Below, piece by piece: positions 34,689 to 42,270 of a DNA stretch of 64,000 bases. Position 1 is the stretch's first letter. Each line of letters starts with the position of its first letter. The stretch comes from Anaerolineaceae bacterium (GTDB lineage Bacteria; Chloroflexota; Anaerolineae; Anaerolineales; Anaerolineaceae): the NCBI GenBank assembly GCA_030653365.1, contig JAURZL010000006.1, forward strand, positions 62,001 to 126,000, read 5' to 3'. A program made the position numbers and the translations under genes. Under the pieces are notes generated by a model. It worked only from the letters and a program-made list of their open reading frames with translations. It made no database searches and was not told where the DNA came from.

Positions 34689-35690
34689 CTATACTTCCAG
34701 GTTTTTTACTGTCGCTTTTGATTTTGCGCTTTTCTGGTAAACGTCAAAAGCAACCGCAGCGAGTAATACTGCGCCCTTGACTACATTTTGAGAGAAATCA
34801 GGGAAACTGGCAAGCTGCATGGCATTGTTCAACACCCCGATGATCAGAATACCGGTCATCAAACCGAAAATAGTGCCCTCACCACCTTTGAAACTGAACC
34901 CACCCAATAGCGCGGCTGTCAATGCGTCAAACTCAACACCTTGCCCGGTGAAGACTTGCCCAGCAAAAACTCGTGACAGCAACAAAACTGAGGTAATTCC
35001 TGATACAAAACCACAGATCGTGAACAAGAGTATTTTCATTCTTTTGGTGTTCACACCTGCAAGACGCGCCGCTTCTTCGTTGCCACCTAAGGCAAATATA
35101 TAGCGACCGAAGTAGGTTTTGGTCAATATAAAAGATCCGATCAGGGCAATAATGATCATAATGATGATCGGTACCGGGATCGGACCGATAAAACCCTGAC
35201 CAAACCAGCGGAAGGCATCGGGAAAGCCCATGATGTTCCTTGATTGGGCAAAAATGTATCCCAAACCCTTATAGATCGAGGCCGTGCCCAGGGTGATAAT
35301 GAGTGAATGAACATTCAGTTTAACAGAGAGGATTCCGTTAATCAGACCAAGCGTTGTTCCGAGCAGGAGAGTCAGCGGGATGGCGACACTCATGGGAAGA
35401 TTCCAGTAAGCCATCATAATAGCTAAGACGACATTGGTCATCACAATCTGGGAGCCAATGGAAAGATCAATGCCGCCAGAGATCATCACAAAACCGACAC
35501 CTACCGCGCTGATGGCGGCGAAAGATACCTGCCGGATTAGGATGATAAGGTTACGGGAGGTCAGGAAATTGGGTGAGATGATGGTAAATAAAATCACCAG
35601 GCCAATCAGAATCATCAGCGGAGCGTATTTCCTCATCTCTGTGCCAGTTCTTTTCCGCATGTTCGAGAAGGTTGCGGTTAAATTCGTCAT
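34689..35690 (-). CDS. Sugar-type ABC transporter permease (RbsC family)
   Basis: A 333-residue permease with about nine to ten helices. Conserved RbsC landmarks are ISAVGVGFVMISGGIDLSIGSQI, ALGGNEEAARLAGVNTKRMKILLFTICG (the coupling loop) and the final GxEFDALTAALLGGFSFKGGEGTIFG. It pairs with the double ATPase encoded 12 bp upstream. RbsC-type systems import monosaccharides, AI-2 or, in other cases, nucleosides or erythritol; the substrate here is unknown. Confidence 0.92.
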   Translation of the reverse strand: MTNLTATFSNMRKRTGTEMRKYAPLMILIGLVILFTIISPNFLTSRNLIILIRQVSFAAISAVGVGFVMISGGIDLSIGSQIVMTNVVLAIMMAYWNLPMSVAIPLTLLLGTTLGLINGILSVKLNVHSLIITLGTASIYKGLGYIFAQSRNIMGFPDAFRWFGQGFIGPIPVPIIIMIIIALIGSFILTKTYFGRYIFALGGNEEAARLAGVNTKRMKILLFTICGFVSGITSVLLLSRVFAGQVFTGQGVEFDALTAALLGGFSFKGGEGTIFGLMTGILIIGVLNNAMQLASFPDFSQNVVKGAVLLAAVAFDVYQKSAKSKATVKNLEV

Positions 35691-35702
35691 ATAGATGTCT
35701 CC

Positions 35703-37190
35703 TTAATGTATGCCCGACGCAAGATCGAGAATATAGTCTTGGCTAAATTGTTCTTTCTGAACTTCACCCGTCAGCTTACCTTCACTCAGCACGATAATCC
35801 GGTCCGACATCCCTAGCAACTCTTCCATGTCTGAGGAAATCATCAAAATGGCATTGCCATGACCAGCTAACTCGCACATCAACTGGTAGATCTCCTGTTT
35901 TGCCCCGACATCGATACCACGCGTGGGTTCATCAAAGATTAGAATGTCGGATTCCGCTGCCAGTGATTTTGCTAAAACTACCTTTTGTTGGTTGCCACCG
36001 CTCAGGTTGATAACACGTTGCTCCATGTTGGGTGTTTTTATATTGATCCGTTCCCGGTATTGCTCGGTTATATCCTTTTCTGTTTTAGTATCCACAATCC
36101 CATATTTCGAAAGCTTGCGGACAATCGGGAAACTGATATTCCAACCGACACCCATCTCCAGAAAGAGGCCCTTGTTTTTGCGGTCTTCGGTTAGGAGACC
36201 AAGACCTTGTTGGATAGCATCCTGGGGTGAACGTATTTGTACTTTTTTGCCATCCACCCAGATTTCACCACTTTCGATGGGGGCGGCACCGTAAAGCAGC
36301 ATGGCAAGTTCCGTCCTACCAGCCCCTACCAGGCCGGACACACCCAGGATTTCTCCTTTTCGCACGGAAAAAGAAATGTCGTGGCTACCATTCCCCGTCA
36401 GATTTTTAACTTCCAGCGCGATCTCACCCAAGGGGTTCATCCGGGGTGGATAAGTTTCTGTTAATTCACGGCCAACCATTAAACTGATCAGTTCTTTGCG
36501 ATTAGTATCTTTAGTCAATTTGGTGGTTACGTATTCACCATCCCGCAAGACTGAAACCCGGTCTGAAATTCTAAAAACTTCTTCCAATCGGTGGGAGATA
36601 TAGATAATCGTGACACCATTTTGTTTTAACTGATTCACAACCTCGAACATGTGCTCCACTTCCGAAACCGAAAGTGGGGCGCTGGGTTCGTCCATGATCA
36701 GGATTTTTACATCTTTTGAGACTGCTTTGGCGATCTCGACGATTTGTTTTTGGGCCGGAGATAATTCCCGCACCAGGATGTTCGGGTCGATATCGACCTT
36801 GAATTGATCGAAAATTACCCTGGCCTTCCTTTTCATAGCCCTATAATCGACCAGGTACTTATCACTTGCTTTATCCCCCAGGAAAATATTTTCAGCAGCA
36901 GACATGGTTGGTACCAGGTTGAATTCCTGGTAGATAACTTCAATTCCCAAGCCCCTGGAGAGATGCGGGGTCATCTGCTGATGATCTTGCCCCCCAACAT
37001 GAATAATTCCATTGTCTATATTAATTGCGCCTGCCACAGCTTTAATCAATGTAGACTTCCCGGCACCATTTTCCCCTAGTAAAGCATGGACCTCCCCTGC
37101 GATGAAGTCAAGTGAAACATTGTTCAGTGCCAGAACTCCAGGATATTTTTTGGTGATGTTTTTCAGTGATAATACAACCTTGGTATCCAT
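35703..37190 (-). CDS. Sugar-type ABC transporter double ATPase (RbsA family)
   Basis: A 495-residue protein with two ABC domains. The first has Walker A GENGAGKSTL and Walker B ILIMDEPSAPLS; the second has the degenerate P-loop GLVGAGRTEL and signature LSGGNQQK with LIFDEPTRGIDVG. This asymmetry is standard for RbsA/MglA. The first signature reads LSPAQKQ rather than LSVGQQQ, still within family range. Located between the binding protein and the permease genes in the normal order B-A-C. Confidence 0.93.
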   Translation of the reverse strand: MDTKVVLSLKNITKKYPGVLALNNVSLDFIAGEVHALLGENGAGKSTLIKAVAGAINIDNGIIHVGGQDHQQMTPHLSRGLGIEVIYQEFNLVPTMSAAENIFLGDKASDKYLVDYRAMKRKARVIFDQFKVDIDPNILVRELSPAQKQIVEIAKAVSKDVKILIMDEPSAPLSVSEVEHMFEVVNQLKQNGVTIIYISHRLEEVFRISDRVSVLRDGEYVTTKLTKDTNRKELISLMVGRELTETYPPRMNPLGEIALEVKNLTGNGSHDISFSVRKGEILGVSGLVGAGRTELAMLLYGAAPIESGEIWVDGKKVQIRSPQDAIQQGLGLLTEDRKNKGLFLEMGVGWNISFPIVRKLSKYGIVDTKTEKDITEQYRERINIKTPNMEQRVINLSGGNQQKVVLAKSLAAESDILIFDEPTRGIDVGAKQEIYQLMCELAGHGNAILMISSDMEELLGMSDRIIVLSEGKLTGEVQKEQFSQDYILDLASGIH

Positions 37191-37209
37191 TCATTTTCAC
37201 CCATGTTTT

Positions 37210-37240
37210 GTAGTGAAGGGTCCCCCCTACCCTTCACTAC
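37210..37240. other. Stable hairpin between the binding-protein and ATPase genes
   Basis: GTAGTGAAGGG (37210-37220) pairs perfectly with CCCTTCACTAC (37230-37240) around a 9-nt loop. No U-run follows on the minus strand, so it is more likely a 3'-end stabiliser that keeps binding-protein mRNA more abundant than the rest, as is common for ABC importers. Confidence 0.6.
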
Positions 37241-37262
37241 TATTATTTATAAAAGCGACTAA

Positions 37263-38384
37263 TTAAGGTGCGAGTGTGGCAAAATCGCAATGGATCGGTT
37301 CCAATTCATCATTGATGATATTGGGATATTCGACGCCCTGCAGCATCTTCTTGATCTGTTCGTAGGTAGCTACATCAAGGGCTGCCCCACCGATGGCAAC
37401 AAAACCCTTGTAGGGATCTTCGCAGCCGGTGACGGTTGGGATCATGGAAGGATCCATATCGCCAGCGAAAACGCCATAATCAGCTAAATCAACACCGGGC
37501 AACGCTTTGATAGCGTTAGCAATACCCTGAGCATGGGCTGTGGATTGGCCAATGAACACTTTAACATCAGGATTGGACGTTAAGATGTTCTCAGCAGCAT
37601 TCTGCCCAACAGGTAGGCTATCACCAGAAACATCCAAGTGTGCAACAAGTTTGACCTTGGGGCAGGTGTCTGTGATGGTGGAATAACCATCATCGCGTAA
37701 TTTCATGCCAACGGAAGAACTCGCGCCACCAACGATGGCAGTTTCAACACTGCCGTCAGCAGCATCCGGGTACCTGGCTTCAATGAAATCGCAAGCCATC
37801 TTGGCAACTTTGACACCGTCTTCGTATTGGCTGGTGTGCATAATGGAATCAAAGGGCGCAAGTTTTTGAGGAGGAACACCCATCACCATGATACCAGCGG
37901 CTTTGGCTTCATCAACAGCAGGTAACAGCTGATCGACCTCGCCGGCTGCCATAAGATACATGAAATCAACACCCATGGAGATGCAGTTCTCGATCTGGTC
38001 AAACTGTGCATTCAAACCACCTTCGTCAGCGCCGTAGACATTCACAATCACACCATCAGCCTTGAATTGTTCTGTAACGGAAGTGGCAACCCCGTTCAAG
38101 AAAGGATTGGCAAGTGAGGGGATGATATAACAAATAACTTTGCCATTGATATCGAAAGGCGATCCTGGTTTTGCAGGCACCATAGAAATAATGGTGTCCT
38201 CAGCAGGTTCCTCGGCAGCAGGTTCCTCAGCAGCAGGTACTTCAGCCGCAGGTACTTCAGCAGCAGGTGCTTCAGCAGCAGGTACCTCAGCAGCAGGTGC
38301 TTCAGTTGCTTTAGAAGTGCAGGCTGTCATTAGGATGCTAGCGATCATTAAAACCGCCAGGATCATTGAAAGATTCTTTTTCAT
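37263..38384 (-). CDS. Sugar-type ABC transporter substrate-binding lipoprotein (RbsB-like)
   Basis: A 373-residue lipoprotein. The signal peptide ends ILMTAC (lipobox), then a linker of alternating AAEVP/AAEAP/AAEEP units (about 30 residues), then a type-I periplasmic binding fold: VICYIIPSLANPFLNGVATSV, QFDQIENCISMGVDFMYLMAAG, and VFIGQSTAHAQGIANAIKALPG. The second ATG (38384) is chosen because GGAG lies 7 bp before it and only 1 bp before the first ATG (38390). First gene of the minus-strand Rbs operon and divergent from the LysR gene at 38616. Confidence 0.9.
   Translation of the reverse strand: MKKNLSMILAVLMIASILMTACTSKATEAPAAEVPAAEAPAAEVPAAEVPAAEEPAAEEPAEDTIISMVPAKPGSPFDINGKVICYIIPSLANPFLNGVATSVTEQFKADGVIVNVYGADEGGLNAQFDQIENCISMGVDFMYLMAAGEVDQLLPAVDEAKAAGIMVMGVPPQKLAPFDSIMHTSQYEDGVKVAKMACDFIEARYPDAADGSVETAIVGGASSSVGMKLRDDGYSTITDTCPKVKLVAHLDVSGDSLPVGQNAAENILTSNPDVKVFIGQSTAHAQGIANAIKALPGVDLADYGVFAGDMDPSMIPTVTGCEDPYKGFVAIGGAALDVATYEQIKKMLQGVEYPNIINDELEPIHCDFATLAP
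38200..38306 (-). repeat. 15-bp imperfect tandem repeats encoding the lipoprotein linker
   Basis: About seven copies of GCAGCAGGTACTTCA-like units (variants GGTTCC, GGTGCT) lie head to tail and encode the AAEVP-type linker of the RbsB-like protein. Such tracts change copy number easily and may be assembly-sensitive. Confidence 0.75.
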
Positions 38385-38550
38385 TCTCATTCTCCTTGTT
38401 TGGGTAATTTGCCATTGGTTTTTATGGAACCAATGTACTTGGTTTTGCTGTATAGTACAATAACTAAGATTATTCTATGTTACCTCCCTTCTTTGATTTC
38501 ACGCATTTTTCCAGCGACTTTTATCATATTGTTATAGTACAATTAATTAA

Positions 38551-38577
38551 ACGAAACATCAATTCATTCTATGAAAC
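38551..38577. promoter_or_regulatory. Degenerate three-half-site operator in the Rbs/LysR divergent region
   Basis: ACGAAAC (38551-38557), AATTCAT (38561-38567) and ATGAAAC (38571-38577) sit at an exact 10-bp period and match the half-sites ATRAAAC/GTTTYAT at 6/7, 5/7 and 7/7. Weaker than the other three sites; it would link the Rbs-type transporter to the same regulon. Confidence 0.4.
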
Positions 38578-38581
38578 AATA

Positions 38582-38598
38582 TATTCCATAATGGAATA
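38582..38598. promoter_or_regulatory. 17-bp perfect palindrome before the LysR gene
   Basis: TATTCCAT and ATGGAATA flank a central A. It lies 17 bp before the LysR start codon. LysR regulators often bind such dyads (T-N11-A type) to control themselves and a divergent operon, here the Rbs-type transporter. Confidence 0.5.
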
Positions 38599-38615
38599 GA
38601 TACAAGGACAGTATT

Positions 38616-39503
38616 ATGGATATCCGCCAGATCCAATATTTTCTTGCAATTGTAAATACGGGTAGCTTTTCAGGGGCTGCTGATGAACTTTATATTTCCC
38701 AATCATCACTCTCGAAAATAATCATTGCATTGGAAAAAGAATTGAACGTTTTCCTTTTCGATCGCAGTAAACGCAAAGTTTTCCTGACCGAGGCAGGACA
38801 AGCATTTTTAGGGCATGCTCGGAAACTCAACGCAGACTATAAAGCTCTTTTAGTAGAATTAGACGAATATAAATCGGAAACAGACACCTTCTCAATTGCC
38901 GCCATTCCTGTCCTGACGCAATATGGAATCACTACCTCAATCGCCCAATTCCTTGTTGAACACCCAGGTATTCACTTCGTCATGGAAGAAATTCATGGAT
39001 TTAATATACTCCCTGGCTTGGATGAGCATCGATTCGATCTGGCTATTGCTCGTCATAATTACATTGATCCTGAAAAATATACCAACATTGAAATCAGTAA
39101 AGACAAACTGCTTGTCGTAGTTTCCAAAAAAAACCGTCACGCAACAAGTCCATCGATTTCCATAAAAGAATTATCTAAAGACAATTTCATTGTTTTTGAT
39201 AAAGTTACGGATTTACACAGACTGATCATGCATGTATGCAATGATGCAGGTTTTGAACCGACAATTTTTTACTCTAGCCAAAAAAAAGTAAGTGTATTTG
39301 CTCTGGTCGGGACCAATATTGGGCTGGCATTGATTCCTTCCAAGATTTACGAATACCATAAAGATCCTGATGTGGTTGCCATTCCACTTGAAGAGCAAAT
39401 CGAATGCAATATCGTTCTTATTCACCTGAAAAATAAAAAACTCCCTAAATCAGCAGAAATCTTTATTCAGTATTTAGCGAAAGCGAACCCGGACAATGTA
39501 TAG
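38616..39503 (+). CDS. LysR family regulator 1
   Basis: A 295-residue LysR-type regulator: winged helix MDIRQIQYFLAIVNTGSFSGAADELYISQSSLSKIIIALEKEL, LFDRSKRKVFLTEAG, then a substrate-binding effector domain with DLAIARHNYIDPEKY and LVGTNIGLALIPSKIYEYH. It is divergent from the RbsB-like gene and very similar over its full length to the LysR protein at 62201-63094 (shared LFDRSKRKV, DNFIVFDKVTDL, PTIFYSS, KKLPKSAEIF). It probably controls the divergent transporter. Confidence 0.9.
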   Translation: MDIRQIQYFLAIVNTGSFSGAADELYISQSSLSKIIIALEKELNVFLFDRSKRKVFLTEAGQAFLGHARKLNADYKALLVELDEYKSETDTFSIAAIPVLTQYGITTSIAQFLVEHPGIHFVMEEIHGFNILPGLDEHRFDLAIARHNYIDPEKYTNIEISKDKLLVVVSKKNRHATSPSISIKELSKDNFIVFDKVTDLHRLIMHVCNDAGFEPTIFYSSQKKVSVFALVGTNIGLALIPSKIYEYHKDPDVVAIPLEEQIECNIVLIHLKNKKLPKSAEIFIQYLAKANPDNV

Positions 39504-39586
39504 AATTGTCTATATGAAATGTCAATTCACCATACTACAACCAATTCAATTTGTGAATCAGTCGTATTTAATTGGAAATGTTAACC

Positions 39587-39615
39587 TTTACTTACGCTAG
39601 CATAAGTAGTAAAAT
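39587..39615 (+). promoter_or_regulatory. Promoter of the HTH-CBS-ACT gene
   Basis: TTTACT (39587-39592) and TAAAAT (39610-39615) are 17 bp apart. The spacer is almost filled by the first GCTAGC-centred dyad (39591-39606). Confidence 0.5.
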
Positions 39616-39639
39616 CTATCGTATTTACGCTAGCGCAAG
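39591..39639. promoter_or_regulatory. Two matching operator dyads, probable autoregulation sites
   Basis: CTTACGCTAGCATAAG (39591-39606) and TTTACGCTAGCGCAAG (39624-39639) are near-palindromes centred on GCTAGC, exactly 33 bp apart (about three helix turns, same face). The first lies between -35 and -10; the second covers the early transcript and the start of the AAGGAGG ribosome binding site (39637-39643). The HTH protein encoded next is the natural candidate binder. Confidence 0.65.
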
Positions 39640-39647
39640 GAGGATAA

Positions 39648-40523
39648 ATGAATTTGAAAGAGTGGATCACCACTCAGGAAGCAGCAGACCTACTTGGCGT
39701 TACTACTACCCGTATTCGGCAAATGATAGCCGAAAAGCAAATCAGCGCTCAGAAAATGGGTGGAAAGTATCGTGGGCAATGGCAAATTAATGCAAACGAA
39801 TTAAAAAAACGAGTTCATGAAAAAGGAGTAACTAAAACCATGCGTGTCAAAAATTTAATGACTTCCAGCCCAATTACAGCTCATATTGAAACGAACTATA
39901 ACGAAGCTTTGCGTTTGATGAAGAAAAATATCATCAATCATCTACCTATAGTTGATAATAAGGGCAAACCTATTGGTATTGTTACCACAGGCGGTATGCT
40001 ACGCGCAACACCGTCTCCTGTCACAACGCTGAATGTTTTTGAAATCGCCTCAATGCTTGATAACGTCACAATGGCAAGTATCATGGTTAGCCCAGTTTTC
40101 GCCGTTGACGAAAATTGCAGTATCTCCACTGCCGCCAATTTTATGCTAATCAATAAAATCGATTCTCTACTGATTATGCAAGAAGATGTCCTGGTTGGTA
40201 TCATTACTGCTGCGGATATTTTCAGGGCCTTCGTTGACATAACCGGTGGAAGCCAGGCAGGCACTCGTATTGAGGCAAAGATTCCGAACGAAAAAGGCCA
40301 TCTTGCTCCATTTATCCAGGCTTTATCAAATGCTGGCAGTTTTATCGTTTCACTTTCTATATCCAATGAATATCCGGATTTCGGTTATATTGACGTGAAG
40401 GAACGTGGTGGAGATGAAGCCGAGATCCGTAAGGAACTTGATAAATTGGGATGGGTTGAAATTGTGAATTTCCGAAAAAGTGACAGTTATCAACTTCTAT
40501 CTTTTGATAAAGAACGAAAATAA
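39648..40523 (+). CDS. Regulator with excisionase-type HTH, two CBS domains and a C-terminal ACT-like domain
   Basis: A 291-residue protein. Residues 1-60 form a helix-turn-helix of the excisionase/MerR-like HTH_17 type (WITTQEAADLLGVTTTRIRQMIAEKQISAQK, then GQWQINANELKKR). A CBS pair follows (about 66-195): VKNLMTSSPITAHIETNYNEALRLM, NHLPIVDNKGKPIGIVT, then ASIMVSPVFAVDENCSISTAANFML and VGIITAADI. Residues 215-285 look like an ACT-type fold (SNAGSFIVSLSISNEYPDFGYIDVK). CBS pairs bind adenine nucleotides, so it may link transcription to energy state. AAGGAGG precedes the ATG. Confidence 0.82.
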   Translation: MNLKEWITTQEAADLLGVTTTRIRQMIAEKQISAQKMGGKYRGQWQINANELKKRVHEKGVTKTMRVKNLMTSSPITAHIETNYNEALRLMKKNIINHLPIVDNKGKPIGIVTTGGMLRATPSPVTTLNVFEIASMLDNVTMASIMVSPVFAVDENCSISTAANFMLINKIDSLLIMQEDVLVGIITAADIFRAFVDITGGSQAGTRIEAKIPNEKGHLAPFIQALSNAGSFIVSLSISNEYPDFGYIDVKERGGDEAEIRKELDKLGWVEIVNFRKSDSYQLLSFDKERK

Positions 40524-40533
40524 CCACCTTTTC

Positions 40534-40561
40534 AGAGCAGCTTAGTAAAACAGGCTGCTCT
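40534..40561 (+). terminator. Terminator-like hairpin after the CBS gene
   Basis: AGAGCAGC (40534-40541) pairs with GCTGCTCT (40554-40561); the following GCTCTTTATATT is T-rich but not a clean U-run. Confidence 0.5.
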
Positions 40562-40636
40562 GCTCTTTATATTAGGTTTTATATATTAGCAATAAGTCTT
40601 ATTTTTTGTACATTCAAGTGAATTTTGGAAAATTTT

Positions 40637-41188
40637 ATGGTTGATTTTTCGGGTTATTTCAAATCTTATTTTGATTATTTACCGATCTTGCTGATTGTCA
40701 TTTCGCTTTATTGGACTCGCATAGTCGGTGGACCATGGGTTCCTTCCTCCATGCAGGTGATTCATCGCATGTTGGACATGGCTGAAGTCGGTCCGGATGA
40801 TACCGTTTATGACCTTGGCTGCGGAGATGGCAGGGTCCTGGTCGCTGCAGCCAAACGTTATCATGCCCGTGCAGTGGGGATTGAGATCGATCCAATACGT
40901 TATCTCTGGTGCCAGATACTAATTTCTGTTCTGGGGTTACGAAAACAAGTTCAAATCATTTTTGGAAATCTTTTTAACGCGGATTTACGCAAAGCGGACA
41001 TCGTTGTATGCTATCTGATGCCTGATGCTCTTTCAAAGCTTGAAAAAAAGCTCAAAACAGAGCTACAGCCCGGAAAACGGATTGTCTCTAACAAATTTTC
41101 TTTTCCAACGCTTGAAATGGTAAAAAAGGATGGCAATGCCATTCTTTACACGATCACCCCTAATCAATCGGAAATCAATTCACAATAA
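40637..41188 (+). CDS. Class I SAM-dependent methyltransferase with N-terminal membrane helix
   Basis: A 183-residue protein. A hydrophobic helix (about 12-28, YLPILLIVISLYWTRIV) precedes a Rossmann methyltransferase core: VYDLGCGDGRVLVAAAKRYHARAVGIEIDP (SAM motif I and the acidic strand-2 end), then IIFGNLFNADLRKADIVVCYL. The combination and short length resemble the FAM173/ATPSC-KMT group of protein lysine methyltransferases anchored in membranes. The ATG at 40637 has a GGAA 6 bp upstream; a TTG at 40625 is an alternative start. Confidence 0.75.
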   Translation: MVDFSGYFKSYFDYLPILLIVISLYWTRIVGGPWVPSSMQVIHRMLDMAEVGPDDTVYDLGCGDGRVLVAAAKRYHARAVGIEIDPIRYLWCQILISVLGLRKQVQIIFGNLFNADLRKADIVVCYLMPDALSKLEKKLKTELQPGKRIVSNKFSFPTLEMVKKDGNAILYTITPNQSEINSQ

Positions 41189-41216
41189 AGTCACTTCAAG
41201 CCTTTCAATCAATTAT

Positions 41217-41250
41217 AAACCGCCTACCAGTCACAGTTGAGCGGTTTTTT
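41217..41250. terminator. Rho-independent terminator between convergent genes
   Basis: AAACCGC (41217-41223) and GCGGTTT (41241-41247) form a stem, followed by a run of T to 41250. It ends the methyltransferase transcript and, through the A-run on the left, may also act on the convergent aromatic operon. Confidence 0.7.
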
Positions 41251-41276
41251 GATTGCATTATCTGTGAAGTTGAAAC

Positions 41277-41891
41277 TTAAAGGAGTTCTCCAGGTCGTTC
41301 TGAACCTGCTAACCAGGCTTTTCCCTCATCGTATAACTTTTCAACTTCTGGACCGTGTAAGCCGGGTAAGCCATCTCTAACCAAAAAACCATTTTTCGCC
41401 TGTAGATAACCCAGGTGACGATACCCTTCCGGGAAACTGGCAAGCAGATCTGTGTCTAAATCAAGAACAACGGAAGGATCAATAGGATCCAGTCTATCCT
41501 TTTCATAAATCGGTTGCCGGCGAACAATTCCCCATCTCCCATTCCGCTTCTCAAAGAAATCATAGAAGCGACCATAGCAAACAACATCAATCCAAACACC
41601 ATCGAGTGGTGCCCGTTGATTGATGGTCATCTTGACTTGAGAAATGGCACGGTTGCCGGAAATATCACAGATCCATCCACAAAGTTGGTGCAGGATACTA
41701 CCATTTTTTTTGAAGAGTTTACGGCTGGCTTCGATAAAATCTTTGGCAGGTCCCTGAAACCAGGTTGCTGTCATCCAGCCATCATCATGCCAGACTGTCG
41801 CAAAGCGTTCCCAATCGCCTGCATCACGATAGAGAACCCAATTCTCTACCACATCACGGATGGCAAGTTTATCATTTAATAGATCGTTCAT
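41277..41891 (-). CDS. NTF2-like (SnoaL-type) protein of the ring-cleavage operon
   Basis: A 204-residue protein with the NTF2-like/ring-hydroxylase-beta-like fold: KLAIRDVVENWVLYRDAGDWERFATVWHDDGWMTATWFQGPAKDFIEASRK, then ISQVKMTINQRAPLDGVWIDVVCYGRFYDFFEKRNGRWGIVRRQPIYEKD. The ATG at 41891 overlaps the preceding stop by 4 bp and has GGAGAAG upstream. Members of this fold act as isomerases, dehydratases or small dioxygenase subunits. Its place as last gene behind a tautomerase and an extradiol dioxygenase suggests a role on a ring-cleavage product or the aromatic itself. Confidence 0.75.
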   Translation of the reverse strand: MNDLLNDKLAIRDVVENWVLYRDAGDWERFATVWHDDGWMTATWFQGPAKDFIEASRKLFKKNGSILHQLCGWICDISGNRAISQVKMTINQRAPLDGVWIDVVCYGRFYDFFEKRNGRWGIVRRQPIYEKDRLDPIDPSVVLDLDTDLLASFPEGYRHLGYLQAKNGFLVRDGLPGLHGPEVEKLYDEGKAWLAGSERPGELL

Positions 41892-42268
41892 TTTTTCTTC
41901 TCCAGGTCTGGAATGTTGTGATGTGTCATTGCGATTCCTTCGCACATTTCTTTGATGTCCACCGAGAGGGATAAATAGCTGTTTTCAAAACGTTGACCGA
42001 AGGTGTCTTCCAGTACTTTCATCACGCGTTGAGAAGCATCCTTCTTTACTTCAATCGGTCTTCCTTCCCGAATCAATAAATTAACATGCACAAAAGCATA
42101 TTCCGGGTTTCCATCTGCGATGCGATAATCGCTGTGACGTACTGCGCGGCTCTTAAGTCCTTTCAAGTTGATGGCTCTTGTTGCTGCTAATTCAGAATGA
42201 AGACGTGCAAGGACATCCTGCTCATCAAATTTAAGATTATCCGTATATTCAAGGGTAAGATGCGGCAT
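41888..42268 (-). CDS. CHMI-like tautomerase (5-carboxymethyl-2-hydroxymuconate isomerase family)
   Basis: A 126-residue protein that starts MPHLTLEYTDNL. Pro1 becomes the catalytic base after Met removal, the hallmark of this tautomerase superfamily branch. The segments GLKSRAVRHSDYRIADGNPEYAFVHVNLLIREGR and SLSVDIKEM match HpaF/CHMI proteins along the full usual length. These enzymes move double bonds in ring-cleavage products. The ATG is 2 bp after the dioxygenase stop. An upstream in-frame Met at 42376 lies inside the dioxygenase gene and would destroy the Pro1 chemistry. Confidence 0.85.
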   Translation of the reverse strand: MPHLTLEYTDNLKFDEQDVLARLHSELAATRAINLKGLKSRAVRHSDYRIADGNPEYAFVHVNLLIREGRPIEVKKDASQRVMKVLEDTFGQRFENSYLSLSVDIKEMCEGIAMTHHNIPDLEKKK

Positions 42269-42270
42269 AT

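Noticed and set aside
38200..38306. Possible CRISPR-like or regulatory repeat
   Set aside because: The repeats are contiguous 15-bp units without spacers and encode a protein linker.
38140..38463. Plus-strand frame rich in Ala/Gly/Ser opposite the RbsB-like linker
   Set aside because: Product of the tandem repeats read antisense.
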